In this document: positions 18,412 through 26,444 of the stretch, in pieces | How positions within the stretch are numbered: position 1 is the stretch's first letter | Layout of the letters: the number at the start of each line of letters is the position of its first letter | From: a bacterium | GTDB taxonomy: Bacteria > Actinomycetota > Acidimicrobiia > Acidimicrobiales > CATQHL01 | Assembly (NCBI GenBank): GCA_026713745.1 | Contig: JAPONU010000255.1 | Span: forward strand, 41,187-105,186 | DNA: 64,000 nucleotides | Reading direction: 5' to 3' | The notes under the pieces: generated by a model | Seen by the model: the letters and a program-made list of their open reading frames with translations, nothing else | What the model was told of the DNA's origin: nothing | Databases searched by the model: none | Made by a program: the position numbers and the translations under genes

Positions 18412-18536
18412 CTTGAAGTCGCGACCAAGTCGTCCTTCGGAGGGGATGGCGGGTCTGGAGAGAATCTCGCTGATCCCGGCTGCTCCAACAGTCCCAGGCC
18501 CGCTCCCTCCACCACAGCCTGCTTCGACGGATCCGG

Positions 18537-18611
18537 TGGGCGCTGGCGGACTCGAACCGCCGACCCCTTCCTTGTAAGGGAAGTGCTCTGAACCAACTGA
18601 GCTAAGCGCCC
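18537..18611 (-). tRNA. tRNA-Val (anticodon UAC)
   Basis: A complete cloverleaf on the minus strand. The acceptor stem pairs 18605-18611 with 18538-18544; the D arm reads GCTCAGTTGGTTCAGAGC; the anticodon loop CTTACAA sits on stem CTTCC/GGAAG, giving anticodon TAC; the T arm is GGCGGTTCGAGTCCGCC. The discriminator is A and no CCA is encoded. It starts 11 bases after the stop of the IMPase-family gene, so it is probably transcribed with it. Confidence 0.95.
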
Positions 18612-18622
18612 GGAACCGCAGA

Positions 18623-19366
18623 CTACCCGGCACAGGCCGCGCACAGGTCGCCCAGCAGGCCCTCCCCGGCCGCCGCCAGCAAGCTGCGGCGAGCCCCCGG
18701 ATCGGTCGTCGTGAGATCCCTGCCGGCGGCGTCGACCACGTGGGCGCCGGCCTCCCGGCAGACCAGCATGGCCCCCAGGTAGTCCCACGGTCCGTGCGAG
18801 TGGCAGTCCACGAAGCCGTCGAGGCGCCCGTCGGCCACCGCGCACAGATCCAGCGCGGCCGCGCCGAGGGCTCGGTACTGGCGCCAGCGCAGGTGTCGTG
18901 ACGGGTAGCCGGACAGACCGATGACCGCCTCGGGCAGGCTGCCGACCTGCGATGGCCGTATCGGCCGGCGGTCCCGGTAGGCCCCACCACCGCGGATCGC
19001 GCTGTAGCGCTCGCCGGAAGCCAGGTTGACCACCAGCGCGGCCAGCGCCCCGGAGTCGTCGACCGCGCAGAAACTCGTGGCGTACCAGGGGATGCCCTGA
19101 GCCGCGTTCGTTGATCCGTCGAGTGGGTCGACGACGACGATCACGGCACGATCGGTGCCCTGCAGGCCGGACTCCTCGCTGCACACCCCCAGGCCGGCGT
19201 CGAGCAGCGCTCCGGTCGCCACCTCGTCGGCGGCGATGTCGGAACGGTGCTGGCCGGGACGCGTCCCCGCCAAACCCCAGTCAGCCAGAGACTCCAGAGC
19301 AGCCGCCACCGAGCGGGCGGTCTCCTCGAACAGCGACAGCAGGTCCTCGGGCGCGATGAGTGTCAC
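18623..19366 (-). CDS. Inositol-monophosphatase-family phosphatase
   Basis: A complete IMPase/SuhB-fold enzyme of about 247 residues from GTG 19366, where the family homology begins (VTLIAPEDLLSLFEE). The motifs are CSEESG (the Glu metal ligands), VVDPLDGSTNAAQG and, near the C-terminus, GPWDYLGAMLVCREAGA. DPLDGSTN is the standard first motif. It could act on inositol phosphate, histidinol phosphate or PAP; the sequence does not decide. A longer frame to 19501 overlaps the divergent plus-strand gene's leader and is not favoured. tRNA-Val follows directly. A paralogue is cut by the left edge of the window. Confidence 0.85.
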   Translation of the reverse strand: MTLIAPEDLLSLFEETARSVAAALESLADWGLAGTRPGQHRSDIAADEVATGALLDAGLGVCSEESGLQGTDRAVIVVVDPLDGSTNAAQGIPWYATSFCAVDDSGALAALVVNLASGERYSAIRGGGAYRDRRPIRPSQVGSLPEAVIGLSGYPSRHLRWRQYRALGAAALDLCAVADGRLDGFVDCHSHGPWDYLGAMLVCREAGAHVVDAAGRDLTTTDPGARRSLLAAAGEGLLGDLCAACAG

Positions 19367-19460
19367 GCTAGGTCGACTCTCGGCACTCAGGTCGACATCG
19401 CCGACGGGTAGGGTGGTTCCGCCCCGACACCAGTGACCCCGAACGCGGAGGAGCCGTCCA

Positions 19461-20024
19461 TTGTCCGTCGTTGACTTTCCCGGGTTCGTCACCGATCTCA
19501 AGTTCCACGCCGCTGACGGGGGGTTCCACTACCACGAGGATCATCACTGCATCGACGTCACCACCGGACGGCAATGGTGGGAGATCCATCTCCACCCGGA
19601 TTACGACTGCGACGGGCCCCTGGAGCTGCACATCGTCGCCGACTTGGACCCGCGGGTACAGATCGCATTCGAGGACGAGGTGAACAAGCTGCCCGACGAC
19701 GCCGAGTGGCCCGAGGAAGGGTTCGACCTGCTGCTTCGTTTCCACTGGCGGATGCCGCCGCTGCCGAACAGCCCCAACCTCCTGGAGTTGGCCACCGAAC
19801 TCTCCGCCATCGGCGGCACGGCGCTGCCCCTGCACGTCTGGGCGGCGGACACCATCGCCACGGTCACCGACGATGTCGCCAGGTCGGTGCACGTGGAGTC
19901 GGAGCGGTCGGTCCCGCTGGCGCATCTGGTTGGCGAGCACGATTTTCTGGACGAGACGTTCGGCCTGATCGGGAGCGTCACCCGCTACCTGCACGACCGG
20001 GCACCCGCCTGGCTGGGCGAGTGA
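19461..20024 (+). CDS. Protein of unknown function, His/Asp-rich N-terminus
   Basis: 187 residues, start TTG at 19461 with GGAGG about 9 bases upstream. I do not recognise the family. There is no signal peptide or membrane segment, and the protein is acidic. Near the N-terminus, residues 22-31 read GFHYHEDHHC, a cluster of His, Glu, Asp and Cys that could bind metal. WWEIHLHPDYDCDGPLEL follows, and later come several Asp/Glu-rich helices. It diverges from the IMPase gene across about 95 bases and ends just before two convergent tRNA genes. Codon use and GC content look like the surroundings, so it is probably a native, lineage-restricted gene. Confidence 0.65.
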   Translation: MSVVDFPGFVTDLKFHAADGGFHYHEDHHCIDVTTGRQWWEIHLHPDYDCDGPLELHIVADLDPRVQIAFEDEVNKLPDDAEWPEEGFDLLLRFHWRMPPLPNSPNLLELATELSAIGGTALPLHVWAADTIATVTDDVARSVHVESERSVPLAHLVGEHDFLDETFGLIGSVTRYLHDRAPAWLGE

Positions 20025-20068
20025 GCCTGCCCGGAGCGGTCGCACAGCGGGACTCGCGCCCCTGAGAG

Positions 20069-20141
20069 TGGGCTCGGTGGGGATCGAACCCACGACCAAA
20101 CGATTATGAGTCGTCTGCTCTGACCACTGAGCTACGAGCCC
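20069..20141 (-). tRNA. tRNA with CAU anticodon (Met or lysidine-modified Ile2)
   Basis: A cloverleaf on the minus strand. The acceptor stem pairs 20135-20141 with 20070-20076, the discriminator is A at 20069, and no CCA is encoded. The anticodon loop is CTCATAA on stem GACGA/TCGTT. CAU can mean elongator Met or tRNA-Ile2 that TilS converts to read AUA. The anticodon arm and variable region (GACTCATAATCG then TTGGTCG) resemble E. coli ileX more than I would expect for Met, so Ile2 deserves weight. It is not an initiator, because it lacks the three G:C pairs and the unpaired 1:72 position. Confidence 0.92.
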
Positions 20142-20198
20142 GGCGAAAACCTAGCCCCCGGGTGATGCCGCGCCGCGTGTCGCGGGCTGTTCCGGCAG

Positions 20199-20271
20199 CT
20201 CCGGGGGTGGGGCTCGAACCCACGACAAACGGCTTAACAGGCCGGCGCTCTGCCAACTGAGCTACCCCGGA
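20199..20271 (-). tRNA. tRNA-Asn (anticodon GUU)
   Basis: A cloverleaf on the minus strand with acceptor stem TCCGGGG (20265-20271) pairing with 20200-20206, discriminator G, and no encoded CCA. The anticodon loop is CTGTTAA, giving GTT. The anticodon stem has one C-T mismatch at its outermost pair (27-43). It lies about 60 bases upstream of the CAU tRNA on the same strand and directly downstream of the sigma-factor gene. Confidence 0.93.
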
Positions 20272-20300
20272 TCGGGCTTCGATGATACCAGCGGGAGGAC

Positions 20301-21221
20301 TCAGGATTCTTCCATGAGTTCCCGGAGTTCGGTCCCCAGACCGCTGCGGCGCAACCGGGCCAGCGTCCGGGCCTCGATCAACCGGAGCCGCTCCTTCGTG
20401 ACGCCGAATTGGCCGCTCAGTTCGGCGAGGGTGCGGATGCGGCCGTCCACGAGCCCGAAGCGCAGGCGCAGCAGCCGGCGCACGCGTTCGTCCTCCACTG
20501 CGGCGAGCGCCTCGGTGGCCGCCTCGCGCACTGCGGCGCTGTGCAGCCGTCGGATCACCACGTCGTCAGGGCCTACCTCCGAGCCGTCCGAGAGCACCTC
20601 TCCCAGTGACGTGTCCTCGCCGACCGGCGACTCCAATGAGACGGGCGAGGCGCGCAGCTCGCGTACCTGCGCCACGTGGTCCTCGGAGATCCCACATCGA
20701 TGCGCCACCTCGGCAACCGTCGGCGGGCGGTGATTCTCTCGCTCCAACTCCTGCTCCGCCCGGTAGATCTGCGTCGCGGCGGCCGCCAGATGCGACGGCA
20801 TTCGCACGACCCCTCCCTGGCTCTTGATGGCGCGGAGCATGGCGCTGCGGATCCACGATCCCGCATAGGTCGAGAACCGCCAACCCTTGTCCGGCTGGAA
20901 TCTCGCCGCCGCCGCCATGAGCCCCACGTTCCCCTCCTGGACGAGATCGGCGAACGGGACCCCTCGCCCCTGGTAGCCGCGGGCGAGGTAGACGACGAGG
21001 CGCAAGTTCGCCTCGGTGAGACGGCACCGCGCCGCCTCGCCCTCCCGCACCTTGCGCCGAAGACCGGGCCGGCGCGCTCCCTCCGGTTCCCCGTCGCCAT
21101 CCAGGATCGCCTGGGCAGCCAGCCCCTCCTGCACCTTGCGGCCCAACTCACACTCCTGCTCGGCGCTCAGCGGCGCGACGCGGCCGATGCCGTCGAGGTA
21201 GGTGGTGAACCCCTCGGTCAT
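20301..21221 (-). CDS. RNA polymerase sigma-70 family factor (RpoD/HrdB-like, group 1/2)
   Basis: Sigma factor of 306 residues with regions 1.2, 2, 3 and 4. Region 2 contains RLTEANLRLVVYLARGY, FADLVQEGNVGLMAA and the -10 recognition helix region FSTYAGSWIRSAMLRAI. The canonical form is FSTYATWWIRQAI, so the segment contacting the -10 element differs (Gly-Ser for Thr-Trp). Region 4 holds RLRFGLVDGRIRTLAELSGQFGVTKERLRLIEARTLARLR (a helix-turn-helix). It starts at ATG 21221, overlapping the dnaG stop as ATGA, as in the dnaG-rpoD part of the macromolecular-synthesis operon. It lacks the long acidic N-terminus of many actinobacterial SigA proteins, so it may be a group 2 factor. Confidence 0.88.
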   Translation of the reverse strand: MTEGFTTYLDGIGRVAPLSAEQECELGRKVQEGLAAQAILDGDGEPEGARRPGLRRKVREGEAARCRLTEANLRLVVYLARGYQGRGVPFADLVQEGNVGLMAAAARFQPDKGWRFSTYAGSWIRSAMLRAIKSQGGVVRMPSHLAAAATQIYRAEQELERENHRPPTVAEVAHRCGISEDHVAQVRELRASPVSLESPVGEDTSLGEVLSDGSEVGPDDVVIRRLHSAAVREAATEALAAVEDERVRRLLRLRFGLVDGRIRTLAELSGQFGVTKERLRLIEARTLARLRRSGLGTELRELMEES

Positions 21222-23167
21222 CGGCGGGAGTCTCCGGGGACGGGTCCGTCCGGCGTGAACCCCTCATCGCTACTCGAGATCGGCAAGTCCTCGTAGAAGC
21301 GCTCTTCATCGGCGGCGGACAGGGCCTCCGGCGGCTTGCCGGCGAGGCCCCCCGATGGACCGGTTGGAAGCGGCGCTCGCGGCTCGGTACCGGGCAGGTT
21401 CTCGATCAGCAGCCCCGCCAAACGCTCTGCGACCTCGGCGGACCAGTTCTGCTCGCGCAACTCGGCACGGGTGAGTTGCACCTCCGCCAGGCGCGGACCG
21501 AAGCTCGCGTCACCGGCGGTACGCGCCGCCCGGCTGGCTTCACGTATCCAGCGGGACGCGGCGTCGAATGCGAACCGCCCGATCACGTGGTCGGCATGGT
21601 CGGGTGCCTCCCATACCGACAGCCTCGCCAGGGAGGCCGCGGCCTCACCCTGGGCCACTCCGGCCAGTTCTACCAGCGGTGCGCCGTCGGCAACGAGGCC
21701 GAAGATCGCGCCGTGGAGTTCCGAGGCGAAGAACCGAGCGGTCACCCAGGCGGGCAACTTCTCTCCTGCATGCACCCGCAGCAGGAGGATCTGCTCTTCG
21801 ATCGTCGGCCCGGCCGGCGAGGACGGTTCCGCCGCCGGTGCCTGCAACTCGACACCGAGCCGCCGCTTGCGACGCCATTCCGCCACAGCATGGCGGAGTC
21901 GATCCTCATTCAGGTCCAGCTTGTCGGGCGCCGCCACCGCCATGAGGTATTCGTCCCGCACGAGCTCGCTCGGATGCTCCTCAATGACTGCGAAGGTGGC
22001 TTCGGCGGCGCGAACCCTGCCCTCGGCGGTGCTCATGTTTCCCCGTCCCAGCGCACGGTTGACCCGGTACTCCAGGAATGGTTGCGCCCCCGACACCCGC
22101 TCGCGCAGGTCCTGGGGATCCCGGCGCGCCAGGTCGTCGGGATCGGCGCCCGGCGGCAGGTCGGCCACGTACACGTCGAGTTGATGGGTGCTCTCCCACT
22201 GGTAGATCCGCTCGGCCGCAGCGGAGCCCGCAGCATCGGCGTCGAAGGCCAGCACGATGCGGTCGCAGAACCGCCGCATGGTCTTGACGTGATCCTCGGT
22301 GAGTGAGGTCCCGCAGGTGGCGACAGCCTGCGGCAATTCGGCGGCGTGTAGCCCGATCACGTCGGTGTAGCCCTCGCAGACGATCACCTCGCCGGCGCGC
22401 ACCATGGCATCCTTGGCCCAGTTCAGACCGTAGAGAAGGCGGCTCTTGGCGTAGAGCGGGGACTCGGGTGTGTTCTTGTACTTGGGTCCGGGCCGGTCAC
22501 CGGCGTCGGGCAGGATCCGACCGCCGAACCCCACCGCGTCGCCGCGCGCGTCGAAGACCGGGAATAGCACCCGGCCGCGGAAGTTGTCGATGAGCCCGCC
22601 GCGTGAACTCACCACGGCCAGGCCGGTCTTGGTCAGGTCCTCCGCCGAGGCCTTCGAGCGCAGCGCCGCGCAGAGCGAGTCCCAACCGGACGGTGCCCAA
22701 CCCACCTTGAATTTCCGAACCTCGTCGCCGGTCAGGCCGCGGGAGCGCAGGTAGCCGCGCGCACCGCCTGCGTCCGCGTGCCCCAACAGCCGCTCGTGGT
22801 ACCACTCGACCGCCGCGGCCACCAGCTCGGTCAACTTCCGGCGTCGCCCGTGCTGCGCCGCCTCTCCCTTGCTGTCGTAGTGCAGGGTGATGCCGGCGCG
22901 GGCGGCGAGGACCTCCACGCCGGCGACGAAGTCGAGGCCCTCGGTCTGGCGCACGAAGGTGATGGCGTCGCCCGAGGCACCGCAGCCGAAACAGTAGTAG
23001 AGGCCCTCCTCGGCGTTCACCGAGAACGAGGGGCTCTTCTCGGAGTGGAACGGGCAGAGCCCCTGCCAGCGCCGCCCGGCCTTGCGGAGGGCCACGGTGT
23101 TGCTGATGAGCCCGACGATGTCGGTCGCCTCGCGGACACGGACCACGTCCTCGGAGACAATGCCCAT
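21218..23167 (-). CDS. dnaG: DNA primase
   Basis: Primase of 649 residues that lays RNA primers at the replication fork. The N-terminal CHC2 zinc finger uses Cys38, His41, Cys59 and Cys62 (LCPFH...YYCFGC). The catalytic core has GFGGRILPD, then the Toprim segment VIVCEGYTDVIGLH, and AFDADAAGSAAAER with the acidic metal ligands. The C-terminal part (from about residue 450) is the more variable DnaB-interaction region. The start at 23167 gives MGIVSEDVVRVREATDIVGLI, matching the family. It is followed by an overlapping sigma-factor gene. Confidence 0.95.
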   Translation of the reverse strand: MGIVSEDVVRVREATDIVGLISNTVALRKAGRRWQGLCPFHSEKSPSFSVNAEEGLYYCFGCGASGDAITFVRQTEGLDFVAGVEVLAARAGITLHYDSKGEAAQHGRRRKLTELVAAAVEWYHERLLGHADAGGARGYLRSRGLTGDEVRKFKVGWAPSGWDSLCAALRSKASAEDLTKTGLAVVSSRGGLIDNFRGRVLFPVFDARGDAVGFGGRILPDAGDRPGPKYKNTPESPLYAKSRLLYGLNWAKDAMVRAGEVIVCEGYTDVIGLHAAELPQAVATCGTSLTEDHVKTMRRFCDRIVLAFDADAAGSAAAERIYQWESTHQLDVYVADLPPGADPDDLARRDPQDLRERVSGAQPFLEYRVNRALGRGNMSTAEGRVRAAEATFAVIEEHPSELVRDEYLMAVAAPDKLDLNEDRLRHAVAEWRRKRRLGVELQAPAAEPSSPAGPTIEEQILLLRVHAGEKLPAWVTARFFASELHGAIFGLVADGAPLVELAGVAQGEAAASLARLSVWEAPDHADHVIGRFAFDAASRWIREASRAARTAGDASFGPRLAEVQLTRAELREQNWSAEVAERLAGLLIENLPGTEPRAPLPTGPSGGLAGKPPEALSAADEERFYEDLPISSSDEGFTPDGPVPGDSRR

Positions 23168-23297
23168 GGTCAGCCCTCGCCGGTACCGGCAGCCGCGACG
23201 ACAGCGGCCGGCGATGTGCGGGCAGCGGTCATGGGGGCAAGTTACCAGCCGTCATTTTCGCCGCGGAGGGCCGCCGGCCCGCCGCGGCCCGGCGGAC

Positions 23298-24671
23298 TCA
23301 GCGGGCGAGCCGTTCGTGCAGGTACCCCACCAGGTCGTCAATCGCCAAGCGGTCCTGCGCCATCGAGTCCCGCTCCCGCACGGTGACCGCGCCGTCCCCC
23401 AGCGTGTCGAAGTCGATCGTCACGCAGTACGGGGTGCCCAACTCGTCCTGGCGGCGGTAGCGACGGCCGATGGACTGCGTCACATCGAAGTCCACCATCC
23501 AGTGTGGCGTCAGGCGGTCCAGCACCTCCCGTGAGCGCTCGGTGAGATGCTCCTTCTTCGACAGGGGCAACACCGCCACCTGGTAAGGGGCCAAGCGGTG
23601 ATGCAGGCGGAGCACGGTCCGGGTCTCGCCGCGCACCTCCTCGGTGTCATAGGCCGCCAGCAGGAAGGCCATCAGCGCCCGGGTCGCCCCCGCTGCGGGC
23701 TCGATCACGTGCGGCACGTAGCGCTCCCCCGAAGCGGGATCGAAGTACTCCAACTTCTCCCCGGAGTGCTCGGCGTGACGGCGCAGGTCGTAGTCGGTTC
23801 GGTTCGCCACACCCTCCAGTTCCCCCCAGCCCCAGGGGTAACGGAACTCCACGTCGGAGGTGGCGTCGGAGTAGTGACTGCGCTCGTCGGGCCCGTGGGG
23901 GCGCAGACGCAGCAGGTGCTCGGGGATTCCCAGGTCCACATACCAACCCAGCCGCTCGGCGCACCAGTACTCGTACCAGCGGGAGGCCTCGTCGGGAGGC
24001 ACGAAGAACTCCAACTCCATCTGCTCGAACTCCCGCGTGCGGAAGATGAAGTTCCCGGGGGTGATCTCGTTGCGGAAGGACTTGCCGATCTGCGCGATGC
24101 CGAACGGGGGCCGCAGCCGGCACGCCCGCTGCACGTTGGCGAAGTTCACGAACATGCCTTGGGCGGTCTCGGGTCGCAGGTAGACCTCGGCTCCCGTCTC
24201 GACGACCGGTCCGGCGTGGGTCCGGAACATGAGGTTGAACTGGCGAGGCTCGCTGAGGGCCCCCGTCGAGCCGCACTCCGGGCAGCGCTCCGGATCCTCC
24301 AGCTGATCCTCCCGGTGGCGATGCCCGCACTCGCGGCACTCCACCAGCGGGTCGGTGAAGCTCTCCAGATGGCCCGAGGCCTCCCAGATCGCCGGCGGCG
24401 AGAGGATGGCGGCGTCGATCCCCACCACGTCCGGGCGCATCTGCACCATGGCGCGCCACCAAGCGTCCTTCACGTTGCGCAGCATGAGAGCGCCGACCGG
24501 TCCGTAGTCGTAGGTGGACCGGAATCCTCCGTAGATCTCCGCCGACCGGAAGACGAAGCCGCGCCGCTTACACAGGTTCACGACGGCGTCGAGGCGTTCA
24601 CCGTCCCCGCTGGGATCGGTATCGGCCACCGGGACATCGACGGTGGACTCCGGAGGTGCTGTTTCGACCAC
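23298..24671 (-). CDS. glyQS: Glycyl-tRNA synthetase (single-chain, alpha2 type)
   Basis: Class II aminoacyl-tRNA synthetase of 457 residues that charges tRNA-Gly. Motifs: CKRRGFVFRSAEIYGGF at the start of the core, motif 1 around SGHLESF, a Cys zinc site (CREC and CPEC), motif 2 FRNEITP with FRTREFEQME, and the glycine pocket. Motif 3 GATRALMAFLLAAY and the C-terminal anticodon-binding domain (APYQVAVLPL) complete it. The start is GTG 24671, preceded by a Pro/Asp-rich leader of about 25 residues. recO ends about 10 bases upstream. There is no T-box leader, because the intergenic gap is too short. Confidence 0.95.
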   Translation of the reverse strand: MVETAPPESTVDVPVADTDPSGDGERLDAVVNLCKRRGFVFRSAEIYGGFRSTYDYGPVGALMLRNVKDAWWRAMVQMRPDVVGIDAAILSPPAIWEASGHLESFTDPLVECRECGHRHREDQLEDPERCPECGSTGALSEPRQFNLMFRTHAGPVVETGAEVYLRPETAQGMFVNFANVQRACRLRPPFGIAQIGKSFRNEITPGNFIFRTREFEQMELEFFVPPDEASRWYEYWCAERLGWYVDLGIPEHLLRLRPHGPDERSHYSDATSDVEFRYPWGWGELEGVANRTDYDLRRHAEHSGEKLEYFDPASGERYVPHVIEPAAGATRALMAFLLAAYDTEEVRGETRTVLRLHHRLAPYQVAVLPLSKKEHLTERSREVLDRLTPHWMVDFDVTQSIGRRYRRQDELGTPYCVTIDFDTLGDGAVTVRERDSMAQDRLAIDDLVGYLHERLAR

Positions 24672-24680
24672 GCCCGCAGG

Positions 24681-25484
24681 CTACCGGTGGGGCCGGCGCC
24701 CCCTCGCCTCGGCGTCGCTGTCGGGCACACCACCAACGGCGCCGAGCAGAGGCGGCACGCGCAGGCGCCGCTCGGTGTGCTGCTCCAGCACCGCCACGCC
24801 GAGCCGCTCCACGGCATCGGTGGCAGGCGAGGCCGGCCGCGCCAGCGCCTCGGCGAGTTGCCCCCCCAGGATCTCCCGCAGCACGGCGATGGTCTCGACG
24901 TCCACTGCGGGCGCCGCAACCGGCCGGCAGCGCCGACAGGTCAAGCCACCGTGGGCGAGGTCGAGTGCGACAAGTTCGACACCGGAGTCGCAGTGCACAC
25001 AGCCACCGACATCCGGCGCCACTCCTTCGAGCTGCGCCAGGCGCCACAGGAATGCGCCCACGCTCAGCGTAGAGGGGTGGGTCACCAACGAACCCAGCCC
25101 ACGCAACAACCGCTCGTAGAGCTCCGGAACCGGCGTCCGTTCCAGCGTCAACCGGTCGACGGCCTCCAGCATCGCCATCGCCCGACCGAAGAGCGCCAGA
25201 TCCTCCCGGAGGGCGCTCAACTGTTCGATGTCGCCCGCGCTGTCCGCACCGGTAATGGTGTCCAGCTCTCCCCGCCCGCGCCACAGCGAGATTTCCACGT
25301 GACTCGCCGGCTCCAGACGCGACCCGAAGCGGCTGCGCGTGCGGCGCACCCCCTTCGCCACACCCCGGATCTTGCCGTGATCACGCCCCAGGAGGACGAT
25401 GATGCGGTCCGCTTCGCCGAGCCGGTAGGTGCGCAGCACCACCGCCCGATCACGGTACGGCCCGGTCCAGTCGGGAGCGCTCAC
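24681..25484 (-). CDS. recO: DNA repair protein RecO
   Basis: Recombination mediator of about 267 residues acting with RecF/RecR to load RecA at gaps. The N-terminal OB fold begins RDRAVVLRTYRLGEADRII, and GKIRGVAKGVRRTRSRFGSRLEP is the usual basic stretch. The central helices are followed by a four-Cys zinc site: CVHC and CRRC in the stretch beginning GGCVHCDSG. The start GTG 25484 is chosen at the beginning of homology; the open frame runs to 25757 but that part lies antisense inside uppS. The gene order uppS-recO-glyQS is common in Actinobacteria. Confidence 0.9.
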   Translation of the reverse strand: MSAPDWTGPYRDRAVVLRTYRLGEADRIIVLLGRDHGKIRGVAKGVRRTRSRFGSRLEPASHVEISLWRGRGELDTITGADSAGDIEQLSALREDLALFGRAMAMLEAVDRLTLERTPVPELYERLLRGLGSLVTHPSTLSVGAFLWRLAQLEGVAPDVGGCVHCDSGVELVALDLAHGGLTCRRCRPVAAPAVDVETIAVLREILGGQLAEALARPASPATDAVERLGVAVLEQHTERRLRVPPLLGAVGGVPDSDAEARGRRPHR

Positions 25485-25518
25485 GGCGCGGCCTGCGGCA
25501 GCGAGCCCCGGCCGGCAC

Positions 25519-26238
25519 TCACTGGTCCACTCCTCCGAAGCGCCGCTCGCGTCGCTGGTACTCGGCAACCGCCTCGAACAGGTGGGAGCGGTTGAAGTCC
25601 GGCCACAGCACGTCGAGGAACACCAACTCGCTGTAGGCCGCCTGCCAGAGCAGGAAGTTGGAGAGGCGGTACTCGCCCGAGGTGCGAATAACCACGTCGG
25701 GATCGGGCATGTCGGAGGTGGCCAGATTGGCGCGGATGGTCTCCTCGGTGATCGCACGGGGCCGCGCCCCTGACGCCACGATCGTGCGCACCGCCTCGGT
25801 CAGGTCCGCGCGGCCGCCGTAGTTGAACGCCACGGTCAAGGTGAGTCGCCTGTTTCCGGCGGTGAGTTCGGCTGCCGCGTCCATCTCGGCAAGCAGGCTC
25901 CGGGCGAGGCGGCTGTCCCTCCCGCCGATGAACCGCAGCCGCACTCCCCGCTCGTGCATCTCGTCGCGCCGCGCCGCCAGGATCGAGCGGTTGAAGTCCA
26001 GCAGGAAGCGCACCTCGTCGCGGGGTCGAGTCCAGTTCTCCGTCGAGAAGGCGTAGACGGTCAGCCACCGCACACCGATCTCCAATGCCCCGTCGACGGC
26101 ATCGAACAGCGCGTCCAACCCGGCCTCGTGTCCGGCGGTGCGTGGCAGGCCGCGCCGCGCCGCCCAGCGCCCGTTGCCATCCATGACGCAGGCCACGTGC
26201 GCCGGGACGGCGGAGAGATCAACAGCGGGAACGCTCAT
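25519..26238 (-). CDS. uppS: Isoprenyl (undecaprenyl/decaprenyl) diphosphate synthase
   Basis: cis-Prenyltransferase of 239 residues making the C50/C55 lipid carrier for peptidoglycan and arabinan synthesis at the membrane. From ATG 26238 the catalytic Asp20 lies in CVMDGNGRWA. Further conserved regions are AFSTENWTRP, the FNYGGRADL segment, and RTSGEYRLSNFLLWQAAYSEL near the C-terminus (first 20 residues and onward), with VLWPDF. An upstream ATG at 26382 would add 48 unrelated residues. It diverges from the dinG-like helicase across about 205 bases. Confidence 0.92.
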   Translation of the reverse strand: MSVPAVDLSAVPAHVACVMDGNGRWAARRGLPRTAGHEAGLDALFDAVDGALEIGVRWLTVYAFSTENWTRPRDEVRFLLDFNRSILAARRDEMHERGVRLRFIGGRDSRLARSLLAEMDAAAELTAGNRRLTLTVAFNYGGRADLTEAVRTIVASGARPRAITEETIRANLATSDMPDPDVVIRTSGEYRLSNFLLWQAAYSELVFLDVLWPDFNRSHLFEAVAEYQRRERRFGGVDQ

Positions 26239-26444
26239 GGGATACCTGGTGGACAAGTCGGCACAGCGCCAATTCTCAGCTTCATTTGTAGCAGTCACCG
26301 CGCCGCTTGGGTGCCCCCGCTCCAGCAAGACGCGCCTCACTGCGGCCCGTGCCGGCACCGCTCGGACCGGAGTCGCAATCACAACGGACTGCGGCGAGGG
26401 CCGTGAACCCCGCTCGGCCGCGAGGCGAGCGGTACCCTGCGGGG

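Larger units (their letters stand above)
18045..18536. other. Gene-free region of about 490 bases
   Basis: No convincing coding frame is present. It lies between tRNA-Val and the coiled-coil gene, both on the minus strand. It holds a 9-bp stem-loop (18153-18188), three tandem copies of a 12-base unit (18353-18388) framed by a 10-bp inverted repeat (18347-18356 with 18385-18394), and a promoter-like pair on the plus strand (18383-18411). These could mean a small RNA or a long untranslated leader; I cannot name a known RNA here. Confidence 0.4.

Noticed and set aside
24661..24690. T-box leader for glyQS
   Set aside because: Only about 10 bases separate recO and glyQS, leaving no room for a leader.
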